Program-made: the position numbers and the translations under genes
Notes under the pieces: generated by a model
What the model was told of the DNA's origin: nothing
The model's database searches: none
Seen by the model: only the letters and a program-made list of their open reading frames with translations
Shown here: in pieces, positions 1 to 6,399 of the stretch
How positions within the stretch are numbered: position 1 is the stretch's first letter
Layout of the letters: each line of letters opens with the position of its first letter
Assembly (NCBI GenBank): GCA_947505915.1
Contig: CANNNH010000048.1
Location: 1 to 9,463, forward strand
Origin: Comamonadaceae bacterium
Lineage (GTDB): Bacteria > Pseudomonadota > Gammaproteobacteria > Burkholderiales > Burkholderiaceae
Direction: 5' to 3'
Length of the DNA stretch: 9,463 nucleotides

Positions 1-342
1 ATCGAAGCTGAAAAACCCGCCCGCCGTGCCGCTGCCCCCGAAGCCAAGCCCCCTGTAGCCGGCCCGGCCCAGGTCATTGGGCTGGTGGTGGCAGAGCTCA
101 ATGACGCACAAAAGAAAGAATTGAAGCTGCGCGGCGGTGTGCGCGTCGAGTCGGTAGAAGGCGCTGCCGCCCGCGCCGGTTTGCGCGAGGGCGACGTGAT
201 CGTGGCGATTGCCAATGCCGAGGTGCTCAGCGTCAAGGATTTTGAGCAGTCGCTGGCCAAAATAGACAAAACCAAGACCGTCAATGTGCTGTTCCGCCGC
301 GGTGACCTGGCTCAATACGCCTTGATTCGCCCCGGCCGCTGA
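1..342 (+). CDS. mucD: DegP/MucD-type periplasmic serine protease, C-terminal PDZ domain (5' truncated)
   Basis: Only the last 113 codons are visible; the frame is open from base 1 to a TGA at 340-342, and the protease domain lies outside the window. An Ala/Pro/Lys-rich linker (about the first 20 visible residues) is followed by a PDZ fold: the stretches LRGGVRVESVEG, AARAGLREGDVIVAI and a final strand VNVLFRRGDLAQYALI are typical of the second PDZ domain of Do-family (DegP/HtrA/MucD) proteases. These enzymes degrade or refold damaged envelope proteins in the periplasm. In betaproteobacteria mucD commonly closes the rpoE-rseA-rseB-mucD envelope-stress cluster and lies just upstream of lepA, which matches the next gene here. 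The GTG at 85 is an internal Val codon, not a start. The family is fairly sure; the exact paralogue (MucD rather than DegQ) is inferred from context. Confidence 0.85.
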   Translation: MEAEKPARRAAAPEAKPPVAGPAQVIGLVVAELNDAQKKELKLRGGVRVESVEGAAARAGLREGDVIVAIANAEVLSVKDFEQSLAKIDKTKTVNVLFRRGDLAQYALIRPGR

Positions 343-358
343 GCGCGCCATAGCCTTT

Positions 359-394
359 GAAGCCCTGTGGGCTTCAGGGCTGCGGGGGTTTTTT
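359..394 (+). terminator. Probable intrinsic terminator after mucD
   Basis: Seventeen bases after the mucD stop, GAAGCCC (359-365) and GGGCTTC (369-375) form a 7-bp stem with a 3-nt loop. An overlapping alternative is AGCCCTG (361-367) with CAGGGCT (375-381). A G-rich stretch and a run of six T (389-394) follow. The spacing from stem to T-run is longer than ideal (7 nt for the second stem), so this is probable rather than certain. It would separate the mucD transcript from lepA. Confidence 0.6.
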
Positions 395-561
395 GAGGCC
401 CTTGAAAAATTTATTTTTATTTTCCCTGGTTCTTTTTCTTTGTCTGTAGGCGCTAACTTGTATTTAAGTTATTCATCGTGCGAATAGTGCTTCAATGAAT
501 TTGGATAGAATGGGGGCTGCTTTCGGTTTATTTTGCTATATAGATCGTTTCTGAGTGGTGC
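395..561. other. AT-rich gene-free interval upstream of the DnaA-box cluster
   Basis: No credible coding frame is present. Base composition drops sharply against the flanking genes: a hand count of 421-540 gives about 38% GC. T-rich tracts occur around 405-440, and several -10-like hexamers are present (TAGAAT at 506-511; TGC-TATATA at 534-542), none with a convincing -35 partner. The stretch sits beside the DnaA-box-like cluster, the arrangement of an easily unwound region next to DnaA sites, but no function is shown by the sequence alone. Confidence 0.5.
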
Positions 562-657
562 TTGTGCACACGTTTTAAGCAATTTATGCGTGATCCACAG
601 ATCGCCCACAAGTTGTTCAGAGTTGTGCAAAAGGAATTGTGAATAAGTTGTGTATAA
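562..657. promoter_or_regulatory. Cluster of DnaA-box-like 9-mers
   Basis: The DnaA consensus is TTATNCACA, or TGTGNATAA on the other strand. TGTGAATAA (638-646) and TGTGTATAA (649-657) are perfect minus-strand matches in tandem, 11 bp apart start to start. One-mismatch sites are TTGTGCACA (562-570), TGATCCACA (591-599, plus strand) and TGTGCAAAA (624-632, minus strand). The direct repeat TTGTGNATAAGTT occurs at 637-649 and 648-660, and related TTGT cores start at 613 and 623, giving roughly helical-turn spacing (10, 14, 11 bp). AT-rich DNA flanks the cluster. The density suggests real DnaA binding: a titration site, a DnaA-controlled promoter, or an origin-like element. The main origin of this group is expected beside dnaA, which is not in the window. 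Confidence 0.5.
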
Positions 658-727
658 GTTTCATGTTGCTGGTCTGCAACGACACGGTTTGGGCTTTTTT
701 CAGGCTATGCAGCACCGGCTTTTTGCC

Positions 728-733
728 TACAAT
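728..733 (+). promoter_or_regulatory. Candidate sigma-70 -10 element (TACAAT)
   Basis: TACAAT differs from TATAAT at one base and would place transcription start near 740, shortly before the strong terminator at 774-804. No convincing -35 hexamer lies 16-18 bp upstream (704-711 reads GCTATGCA), so the promoter is tentative or would need an activator. Confidence 0.3.
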
Positions 734-739
734 GAAGTT

Positions 740-804
740 CCAACTATCGCAGTTGCCATAGATTGTTGGTTCAGGGCGCGTCGCAAACCGACGCGCCCTT
801 TTTT
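740..804 (+). ncRNA. Candidate small RNA or terminated leader upstream of lepA
   Basis: The strong terminator at 774-804 has no protein gene ahead of it for more than 400 bp, so it must end some RNA or act as an attenuator. If the TACAAT element at 728-733 is used, the product is about 65 nt. Its 5' part can fold as CCAAC (740-744) with GTTGG (765-769), enclosing CTAT (744-747) with ATAG (758-761), or alternatively as CAACT (741-745) with AGTTG (751-755). No known RNA family was recognised; it does not resemble tRNA, 6S, SRP or tmRNA. The 5' end is a guess: a longer RNA beginning in the DnaA-box region is equally possible. Confidence 0.33.
774..804 (+). terminator. Strong intrinsic terminator upstream of lepA
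   Basis: GGGCGCGTCG (774-783) and CGACGCGCCC (789-798) form a perfect 10-bp GC-rich stem with a 5-nt loop (CAAAC), followed at once by six T (799-804). This is a textbook plus-strand intrinsic terminator. It lies 64 bp before the lepA start codon and more than 400 bp after the mucD stop, so it isolates lepA from upstream transcription or attenuates a lepA leader. Confidence 0.9.
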
Positions 805-811
805 ATGTCTG

Positions 812-839
812 TTGCGAAGTCGGCCCCTGGTCTTCGCAA
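812..839. promoter_or_regulatory. Perfect inverted repeat in the lepA upstream region
   Basis: TTGCGAAG (812-819) and CTTCGCAA (832-839) are a perfect 8-bp inverted repeat separated by 12 bp, ending 29 bp before the lepA ATG. It could be an operator or an RNA hairpin. AATAAT (838-843) overlaps its right arm and is a possible -10 for a lepA promoter, but there is no good -35 at normal spacing (TTGCGA at 812-817 would need a 20-bp spacer). It is not followed by a T-run, so it is not a terminator. Confidence 0.45.
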
Positions 840-868
840 TAATTTCAAGTACTTAGGCGTTTGCTTTG

Positions 869-2680
869 ATGAATCACATCAGAAATTTTTCGATCATTGC
901 CCACATCGATCACGGAAAGTCCACGCTGGCAGACCGGATCATCCAGCGCTGCGGAGGTTTGCAAGACCGCGAGATGAGCGCCCAAGTCCTGGACTCCATG
1001 GATTTAGAAAAAGAGCGTGGGATAACCATCAAAGCGCAGACCGCTGCCCTGCGTTACCAGGCTGCTGACGGCCAGGTTTACAACCTCAATCTGATCGATA
1101 CCCCCGGCCACGTTGACTTCTCTTACGAAGTCAGCCGTTCGCTCTCAGCTTGCGAAGGCGCGCTGCTCGTTGTGGATGCCAGTCAGGGCGTGGAAGCGCA
1201 GACGGTGGCCAACTGCTACACCGCGCTGGACCTGGGCGTGACCGTTGTGCCGGTGCTCAACAAAATGGATTTGCCGCAGGCCGATCCCGAGAACGCCAAG
1301 CTCGAGATCGAAGATGTGATTGGCATTGACGCCACCGACGCTATTCCGTGCAGCGCCAAGACCGGCATGGGCATCGACGAAATTCTCGAAGCCGTGGTCG
1401 CCCGCATCCCGGCGCCCAAGGGAAACCCGGACGCGCCGCTGCGCGCCATGATCATTGACAGCTGGTACGACGCCTACGTGGGCGTGGTGATGCTGGTGCG
1501 CGTGGTCGACGGGCGTCTGGCCAAGGGCGACCGCATCAAACTGATGGCCACCGAGGCGCTCTACAACGCTGAGCAACTGGGCGTTTTCACGCCGCACACC
1601 GAGCCGCGCCAGGCGCTGGAGGCGGGTGAAGTAGGCTTTGTGATTGCCGGCATCAAAGAGTTGCAGGCGGCCAAAGTGGGCGACACCGTCACCATGATCA
1701 AGCCGGGCACCGGCGGCGCGGCCTTTGCCGCTACCCAGGCGCTGCCCGGTTTCAAGGAAATCCAGCCTCAGGTGTTTGCCGGCTTGTACCCGTCGGAGGC
1801 CAGCGAGTACGAGTCACTGCGCGACGCGCTGGAAAAGCTCAAGCTCAATGACGCTTCCCTGCATTACGAGCCCGAGGTCAGCCAGGCGCTGGGCTTTGGG
1901 TTTCGCTGCGGCTTTCTGGGGCTCCTGCACATGGAGATCGTGCAGGAGCGCTTGGAGCGTGAGTTTGACCAGGACCTGATCACCACCGCGCCCAGCGTGG
2001 TCTATGAAGTGCTCATGCCCGGCGGCGAGATGCTGATGGTGGAAAACCCGTCCAAGATTCCGGATGCCGGCCGCATCCAGGAAATCCGCGAGCCTATCGT
2101 CACCGTGCATCTTTATATGCCGCAAGACTATGTGGGCGCCGTCATGACGCTGGCCAACCAGAAGCGCGGTATCCAGCTGAACATGGCTTACCACGGCAAA
2201 CAGGTCATGCTGACCTACGACATGCCGCTGGGCGAGATCGTGCTGGACTTCTTTGACAAGCTCAAGTCCGTCTCACGCGGTTACGCCTCCATGGACTACG
2301 AGTTCAAGGAGTTCCGCGCCTCGGACGTGGTGAAGGTGGATATTTTGCTCAACGGTGACCGGGTGGACGCGCTGTCCATCATTGTTCACCGCAGCCAGTC
2401 GCAGTACCGCGGCCGCGCTGTCGTGAGCAAAATGCGCGAGATCATTTCACGCCAGCAGTTCGACGTTGCCATCCAGGCGGCCATCGGGGCCAACGTGATT
2501 GCGCGTGAGACAATCAAGGCCCTGCGCAAAAACGTGATCGCCAAGTGCTACGGCGGCGACATTTCGCGCAAGAAGAAGCTGCTTGAAAAACAAAAAGCAG
2601 GCAAAAAACGCATGAAACAAATCGGCTCTGTCGAGGTGCCCCAAGAGGCCTTCCTGGCCATACTGCAGGTAGAAGATTAA
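869..2680 (+). CDS. lepA: Elongation factor 4 (LepA), ribosome back-translocase GTPase
   Basis: LepA/EF4 is a translational GTPase that binds ribosomes, can reverse translocation and has been linked to initiation and 30S biogenesis. The 603-residue protein matches the usual length (about 600). All five G motifs are intact: AHIDHGKST (11-19), RGIT (50-53), DTPGH (77-81), NKMD (131-134) and SAK (162-164). The G domain is followed by the EF-G-like domains and the LepA-specific C-terminal domain, whose basic stretch near 550-585 ([20 protein letters not shown]) is characteristic. I chose the ATG at 869, which gives the family N-terminus [12 protein letters not shown]; a TTG immediately before it (866) is in frame but adds only one residue. 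A weak TAGG at 854-857 could serve as ribosome-binding site. The stop overlaps the lepB start (TAATG). It is the first gene of the plus-strand cluster, behind a terminator and an inverted repeat. Confidence 0.97.
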   Translation: MNHIRNFSIIAHIDHGKSTLADRIIQRCGGLQDREMSAQVLDSMDLEKERGITIKAQTAALRYQAADGQVYNLNLIDTPGHVDFSYEVSRSLSACEGALLVVDASQGVEAQTVANCYTALDLGVTVVPVLNKMDLPQADPENAKLEIEDVIGIDATDAIPCSAKTGMGIDEILEAVVARIPAPKGNPDAPLRAMIIDSWYDAYVGVVMLVRVVDGRLAKGDRIKLMATEALYNAEQLGVFTPHTEPRQALEAGEVGFVIAGIKELQAAKVGDTVTMIKPGTGGAAFAATQALPGFKEIQPQVFAGLYPSEASEYESLRDALEKLKLNDASLHYEPEVSQALGFGFRCGFLGLLHMEIVQERLEREFDQDLITTAPSVVYEVLMPGGEMLMVENPSKIPDAGRIQEIREPIVTVHLYMPQDYVGAVMTLANQKRGIQLNMAYHGKQVMLTYDMPLGEIVLDFFDKLKSVSRGYASMDYEFKEFRASDVVKVDILLNGDRVDALSIIVHRSQSQYRGRAVVSKMREIISRQQFDVAIQAAIGANVIARETIKALRKNVIAKCYGGDISRKKKLLEKQKAGKKRMKQIGSVEVPQEAFLAILQVED

Positions 2681-3663
2681 TGCTCGCTGTCATGAGTTCA
2701 ATAACGGCCCTGGTGCTGGCAGCTTTTGTGGGCTATGGCGGCGCCTGGTACATCGGCATGGTGGAGGGTAATTTCGCCTTGCTGCTGTTTTTGGCGACCT
2801 TGGTCACCGGCGTCTACTGGCTGGCTGAGCGCCTTTACTTTTTACCCCAGCGCAGGCAAGCGGCTGAGCAGCTCCAAGTGAGCGTCACCCAGCGTCGTTC
2901 CGAACTCAGCAGCCAGGGTCTGCGCACCGATGAAGTCGATCTGGACCAGGCCCGCAACCGGCTCTTGATGCAGCCCTGGTGGCTGGACTGGACTGCCGGC
3001 TTGTTCCCGGTCATTGTGGTGGTGTTTGTGCTGCGCTCCTTTTTATTTGAGCCCTTCAAAATCCCCTCCGGCTCGATGATCCCGACCCTCATGATCAACG
3101 ACCTGATCCTGGTCAATAAATTCCACTACGGCGTGCGTCTGCCGGTCTCCAACCTCAAAATCTTTGACAACCACAGCCCCGAGCGCGGTGACGTCATGGT
3201 GTTTCGCTACCCGCCCAAGCCCAGCCTGGACTACATCAAGCGTGTGGTCGGCCTGCCCGGTGACGAAGTGGCTTACCTGAACAAAAAAATCACGGTCAAC
3301 GGCAAGCCGCTGGACACAGCCGCCCTGCCTGAGTTCTTTGACGAGGACGCGCTGCGCTACACCAAGCAGTTCCAGGAAGTGGCCGCCGACGGCCAACGCA
3401 AATACCGCATCCTCAATGAAGACGATCGCCCGTCCTTTGTGCAGGCCACCGAAGACTTCCCGTTTCGTGAAAACTGCCGCTACAGCAGTGAAGGCGTGGT
3501 CTGCAAAGTGCCGCCGGGGCACTATTTCATGATGGGTGACAACCGCGACAACTCCATGGATTCGCGCTACTGGGGTTTTGTGCCGGAAAAAAACATCGTC
3601 GGCAAAGCCTTTTTTGTCTGGATGAACTTTGGCAACCTCAAGCGCATAGGCGGTTTTGACTAA
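2680..3663 (+). CDS. lepB: Signal peptidase I (LepB)
   Basis: This inner-membrane serine protease cleaves signal peptides from exported proteins on the periplasmic face, using a Ser-Lys dyad. The catalytic serine lies in PSGSMIPT (Ser132) and the general-base lysine in YIKRVVGLPGDE (Lys187). The C-terminal signature GDNRDNSMDSRYWG (286-299) is intact, and Cys266/Cys275 sit where a periplasmic disulfide is found in relatives. Hydrophobic segments at about 6-25, 31-48 and 106-122 flank a polar, Gln/Arg-rich cytoplasmic loop. At 327 residues it is ordinary for the family. The ATG at 2680 overlaps the lepA stop by one base (TAATG), with AGG about 10 bases upstream, which suggests translational coupling. 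An in-frame ATG at 2692 is a possible alternative but lacks a ribosome-binding site. Confidence 0.96.
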   Translation: MLAVMSSITALVLAAFVGYGGAWYIGMVEGNFALLLFLATLVTGVYWLAERLYFLPQRRQAAEQLQVSVTQRRSELSSQGLRTDEVDLDQARNRLLMQPWWLDWTAGLFPVIVVVFVLRSFLFEPFKIPSGSMIPTLMINDLILVNKFHYGVRLPVSNLKIFDNHSPERGDVMVFRYPPKPSLDYIKRVVGLPGDEVAYLNKKITVNGKPLDTAALPEFFDEDALRYTKQFQEVAADGQRKYRILNEDDRPSFVQATEDFPFRENCRYSSEGVVCKVPPGHYFMMGDNRDNSMDSRYWGFVPEKNIVGKAFFVWMNFGNLKRIGGFD

Positions 3664-3698
3664 GCGCTGCCGCTAAGCCGCCGCCCCTTACCCAAGTC

Positions 3699-4421
3699 AT
3701 GAGTCGCCCAACTGCACTTTCTGCACCTCAGCCGTCCCTGGGCGGACCGCTGTTGGCGCTGCAACAAAGGCTGGCCCACGAATTTGCCCAACCCAAGCTG
3801 CTGCAGCAGGCGCTGACGCACCGCAGTTTTTCAGTCGACCACAACGAGCGGCTTGAATTCCTGGGCGACTCCGTGCTCAACCTGGCAGTGGCCGGCCTTT
3901 TGTACGAGCGACTGGCTGAACTGCCCGAGGGCGACTTGTCCCGCGTGCGCGCCAACCTTGTTAAACAAGAGACGCTGCACCAGCTGGCCCTGACGCTGGG
4001 CCTTCCTCTGCTGATGCGCCTGGGTGAGGGCGAAGTTAAATCCGGTGGTCAAAAGCGTCCCTCCATCCTGGCAGACGCTATCGAAGCCATCATCGGCGCG
4101 GTCTATCTGGATGCCGGCTTTGACAGCGCTTCGGCGCTGGTGCGCCGGCTGTTTAAAGACGTAGACATCACACCGCAAATGCCGGCCATCGGCAAAGACC
4201 CCAAGACCGAGCTGCAGGAATGGCTGCAGGGCCGCAAAATGAACTTGCCGATTTACCGCGTTGTCGGCACTTCAGGCGCAGCCCATCAGCAAACTTTCGA
4301 TGTCGAATGCGAAATCTCCGAATACGGCCGTGCTGAACGCGGCATCGGTGGTTCACGCCGGGCCGGTGAGCAAGCTGCGGCCTCGGCCATGCTGTCCTTC
4401 GTCAAGACGATGGACAGCTAG
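3699..4421 (+). CDS. rnc: Ribonuclease III
   Basis: RNase III cleaves double-stranded RNA, notably the 30S pre-rRNA precursor, and works as a Mg2+-dependent homodimer in the cytoplasm. The 240-residue protein has the signature NERLEFLGDS (49-58) with acidic residues Glu50, Glu53 and Asp57, and the second metal-binding pair Asp126 and Glu129 in LADAIEAIIGAVYLD. A C-terminal double-stranded RNA-binding domain spans about 167-237 (DPKTELQEWLQG through GSRRAGEQAAASAML). An N-terminal extension of about 15 residues, rich in Pro, Ala and Ser, precedes the first helix. The start follows lepB by 35 bp of C-rich DNA with no obvious Shine-Dalgarno, so coupling through read-through ribosomes is possible. 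The rnc-era pair is a conserved ribosome-maturation unit. A DUF4845 gene that I recall between lepB and rnc in many Burkholderiales is absent. Confidence 0.97.
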   Translation: MSRPTALSAPQPSLGGPLLALQQRLAHEFAQPKLLQQALTHRSFSVDHNERLEFLGDSVLNLAVAGLLYERLAELPEGDLSRVRANLVKQETLHQLALTLGLPLLMRLGEGEVKSGGQKRPSILADAIEAIIGAVYLDAGFDSASALVRRLFKDVDITPQMPAIGKDPKTELQEWLQGRKMNLPIYRVVGTSGAAHQQTFDVECEISEYGRAERGIGGSRRAGEQAAASAMLSFVKTMDS

Positions 4422-4473
4422 GCAGCCAGCCACTTAACTTGCGCTGTCCACGGGCAGCCTCTGATGGATTTTC

Positions 4474-5496
4474 ATGACACAAGGCAAAAAAGCCGCTTCC
4501 CCGCAGGACCAGACTGCCCCCGGCCTGAGCCCTGTCCAGTCGCCTGAAGCGCTGGACGCCATGCTCGCCCAGGCCATGGCCAGCCGCGCCAGCAACGCAC
4601 CGGCCACAGCCACCGAAGGCCAGCGCTGCGGCCTGATCGCCATTGTTGGCAAGCCCAACGTCGGCAAGTCCACCTTGCTCAATGCGTTGGTGGGTCAAAA
4701 GATCAGCATCACCTCGCGCAAGGCGCAAACCACGCGCCACCGCATCACCGGCATGCGCTCCATCGGGCCCACGCAGTTTGTATTTGTTGACACGCCCGGT
4801 TTTCAGACCCGCCACAGCAACGCCCTGAACCGCTCGCTCAACCGCACCGTGGTCGGCGCTGTGAATGACGTAGACCTGATCGTCTTTGTGGTCGAAGCCG
4901 GCCAGTTCAACACTGCCGACGCCAAGGTGCTGGCCCTGCTGCCGGCAGGCACGCCAGCCATCTTGCTGGCCAACAAATTTGACCTGATTCACCGTCGCGG
5001 CGACCTCGCGCCCTGGCTGCGCGAGATGCAGGAGCGCCATAACTTTGCCGAGTTCGTGCCCATGTCGGCCAACAACGCCAAAGACATTGAGCGCCTGTTC
5101 GGCATCTGCGAAAAATACCTGCCCGAGCAGCCCTGGATGTACGGCGCCGACGAGCTGACCGACCGCAGCGACCGCTTCATGGCGGCTGAGATCATCCGCG
5201 AAAAACTCTTTCGCCTGACCGGCGACGAGCTGCCCTACACCTCGACTGTGATCATCGACAAGTACGAGGAAGAGGGTAATTTGCGCCGCGTGGCCGCCAC
5301 CATCGTGGTCGAGCGCGACGGCCACAAGGGCATGATCATTGGCGAGAAGGGCGAAAAGCTCAAACGCATAGGCACCGAGGCGCGCCACGAACTCGAGACG
5401 CTGACGGGCGGCAAAGTTTTTCTCGAGATCTGGGTCAAAGTGCGCTCGGGCTGGGCCGACGACGACGCCAGGGTGAAGACCTTCGGATATGAATAG
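4474..5496 (+). CDS. era: GTPase Era, 16S rRNA binding
   Basis: Era couples GTP hydrolysis to late 30S assembly by binding the 3' end of 16S rRNA through its KH domain; it is cytoplasmic and membrane-associated. The 340-residue protein carries G1 GKPNVGKST (59-67), the switch region TTRHRITG (86-93), G3 DTPG (106-109), G4 NKFD (167-170) and a G5-type SAN (198-200). The C-terminal KH motif is [15 protein letters not shown] (286-300). About 50 residues rich in Ala, Gln and Ser precede the G domain, making it longer than E. coli Era (301 residues). The ATG at 4474 has GATGGA just upstream as a possible ribosome-binding site; an internal ATG (residue 30) would give a shorter form. It lies 52 bp after rnc, as usual. 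A long minus-strand open frame across the gene is a codon-bias shadow. Confidence 0.97.
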   Translation: MTQGKKAASPQDQTAPGLSPVQSPEALDAMLAQAMASRASNAPATATEGQRCGLIAIVGKPNVGKSTLLNALVGQKISITSRKAQTTRHRITGMRSIGPTQFVFVDTPGFQTRHSNALNRSLNRTVVGAVNDVDLIVFVVEAGQFNTADAKVLALLPAGTPAILLANKFDLIHRRGDLAPWLREMQERHNFAEFVPMSANNAKDIERLFGICEKYLPEQPWMYGADELTDRSDRFMAAEIIREKLFRLTGDELPYTSTVIIDKYEEEGNLRRVAATIVVERDGHKGMIIGEKGEKLKRIGTEARHELETLTGGKVFLEIWVKVRSGWADDDARVKTFGYE

Positions 5497-5497
5497 A

Positions 5498-5588
5498 GCC
5501 CCCACGCTCCCCACTGCGTGTGGTTCGCTGCCCCTGTTCCGAGGAAGTGGGGCGCGTTTTCCCTTGGGGCGGCCCGGCGGGAAAACCT
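5498..5588. repeat. GC-rich multi-hairpin intergenic repeat (Comamonadaceae-type dispersed element)
   Basis: The era-recO gap is almost filled by three consecutive inverted repeats: CACGC (5503-5507) with GCGTG (5516-5520); GCCCC (5530-5534) with GGGGC (5549-5553), enclosing a smaller TCC/GGA pairing; and GTTTTCCC (5556-5563) with GGGAAAAC (5579-5586), a perfect 8-bp stem around a 15-nt loop with its own GGGC/GCCC symmetry. The wording (CCCCCACGCTC, TTCGCTGCCCC, TTGGGGCGGCCCGGCGG) matches from memory an intergenic element dispersed in Comamonadaceae genomes. When translated on the minus strand it yields the N-terminal phrase FPPGRPKGK seen in many spurious hypothetical proteins. The copy looks degenerate in the middle. 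There is no T-run, so it is not a classical terminator, but it may stabilise or attenuate the era mRNA. Confidence 0.65.
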
Positions 5589-5614
5589 TCATGTCTTTTT
5601 GCTTGCTGTAAGCG

Positions 5615-6364
5615 GTGGCGGCTAAACGTTTTTCCGACGAGCCAGCCTATGTGCTGCACCGCTACGACTGGAGCGAGTCGAGCCTGATCCTGGAGGTGTT
5701 CACGCGCCGTCAGGGGCGCATTGCGCTGGTGGCGCGGGGTGCCAAAAAACCCAGCTCCAACTTTCGCCCGGTGCTGCTGCCGCTGCAACGCCTGCATGTG
5801 GCTTTTGGTGGGGATGCTGAAATCCGCAACCTCAGAAGCGCCGAGTGGCAGGGCGGCCACGTCATGCCCACGGGGGACGCGCTGCTCTCAGGCTATTACC
5901 TCAACGAATTGCTGATGCGCCTGCTGGCGCGTGACGACCCGCACCCGGCGCTGTTTGATGCCTACGCTGTCTCTGTCGAGCTGCTGGCCAAGCAAAATAT
6001 GGATACCTTGCCGGTGGCGCTGCGCGCTTTTGAGCTGCGTCTGCTGCGTGACATCGGCCTGCTGCCCACGTTGGACGCGCAAACCGCCACCTTGCTACCG
6101 CTAGAGCCTGAGACCGCCTATGTGCTGGTGCCTGAGGCCGGGCTGCGCGAAGCGCATGACGACGACCGGGCCAGCCTCACGGGCGCCCAATGGCTGGGCC
6201 TGCAACAAACGCTGGCCGATGGCGCGACTTTTTCAGACACTGTGCAAGCATGCCTTCCCATTATTTCCGAGCTCAAACCGCAGTTGCGCGCCTTGCTGCA
6301 CTACCATTGCGGCGTGAAAGTGCTCAAGACCCGTCAAATGATGATCGACCTGCAGTCGCTCTAA
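5615..6364 (+). CDS. recO: DNA repair protein RecO
   Basis: RecO works with RecR to load RecA onto SSB-coated single-stranded DNA in the RecF recombination pathway and can anneal complementary strands. The 249-residue length is typical. An N-terminal OB-fold spans about 8-80, with the family stretches [23 protein letters not shown] and [21 protein letters not shown]; a helical C-terminal domain follows from [14 protein letters not shown] (91-104) to [15 protein letters not shown]. The start is a GTG: an in-frame TAA at 5609-5611 lies two codons upstream and no ATG is available, so 5615 is the only plausible start. No strong ribosome-binding site is visible. Era-recO adjacency is widespread in proteobacteria, but here the two genes are separated by 118 bp holding a repeat. 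Confidence 0.94.
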   Translation: MAAKRFSDEPAYVLHRYDWSESSLILEVFTRRQGRIALVARGAKKPSSNFRPVLLPLQRLHVAFGGDAEIRNLRSAEWQGGHVMPTGDALLSGYYLNELLMRLLARDDPHPALFDAYAVSVELLAKQNMDTLPVALRAFELRLLRDIGLLPTLDAQTATLLPLEPETAYVLVPEAGLREAHDDDRASLTGAQWLGLQQTLADGATFSDTVQACLPIISELKPQLRALLHYHCGVKVLKTRQMMIDLQSL

Positions 6365-6399
6365 GGCCCGCTGTTTTTTGCCCGGTTTCAACCTGACTT

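Noticed and set aside
665..700. Possible terminator: GTTGC/GCAAC hairpin (665-680) followed by T6 at 695-700
   Set aside because: The 5-bp stem is separated from the T-run by 14 bases, too far for intrinsic termination.
692..737. Imperfect direct repeat GGCTTTTT...GCTA / GGCTTTTTGCCTA (692-708 and 717-729)
   Set aside because: Short and gapped; likely chance in a T-rich region, with no functional reading.
395..868. Chromosomal replication origin (oriC)
   Set aside because: DnaA boxes and AT-rich DNA are suggestive, but no dnaA, dnaN, rpmH or similar marker is near, and the group's origin is expected beside dnaA; kept only as a DnaA-box cluster.
650..1068. Plus-strand open frames of 68 and 101 codons overlapping the lepA leader
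   Set aside because: They cross the strong terminator and the lepA start in other frames, have no ribosome-binding site or family resemblance, and the second is a frame shadow of lepA.
4402..5592. A 396-codon open frame on the minus strand opposite rnc end and era
   Set aside because: It is antisense to the well-supported era gene, shows no recognisable domain, is His/Gly/Ala/Val-rich as expected for a GC-bias shadow, and its N-terminus is translated from the intergenic repeat.
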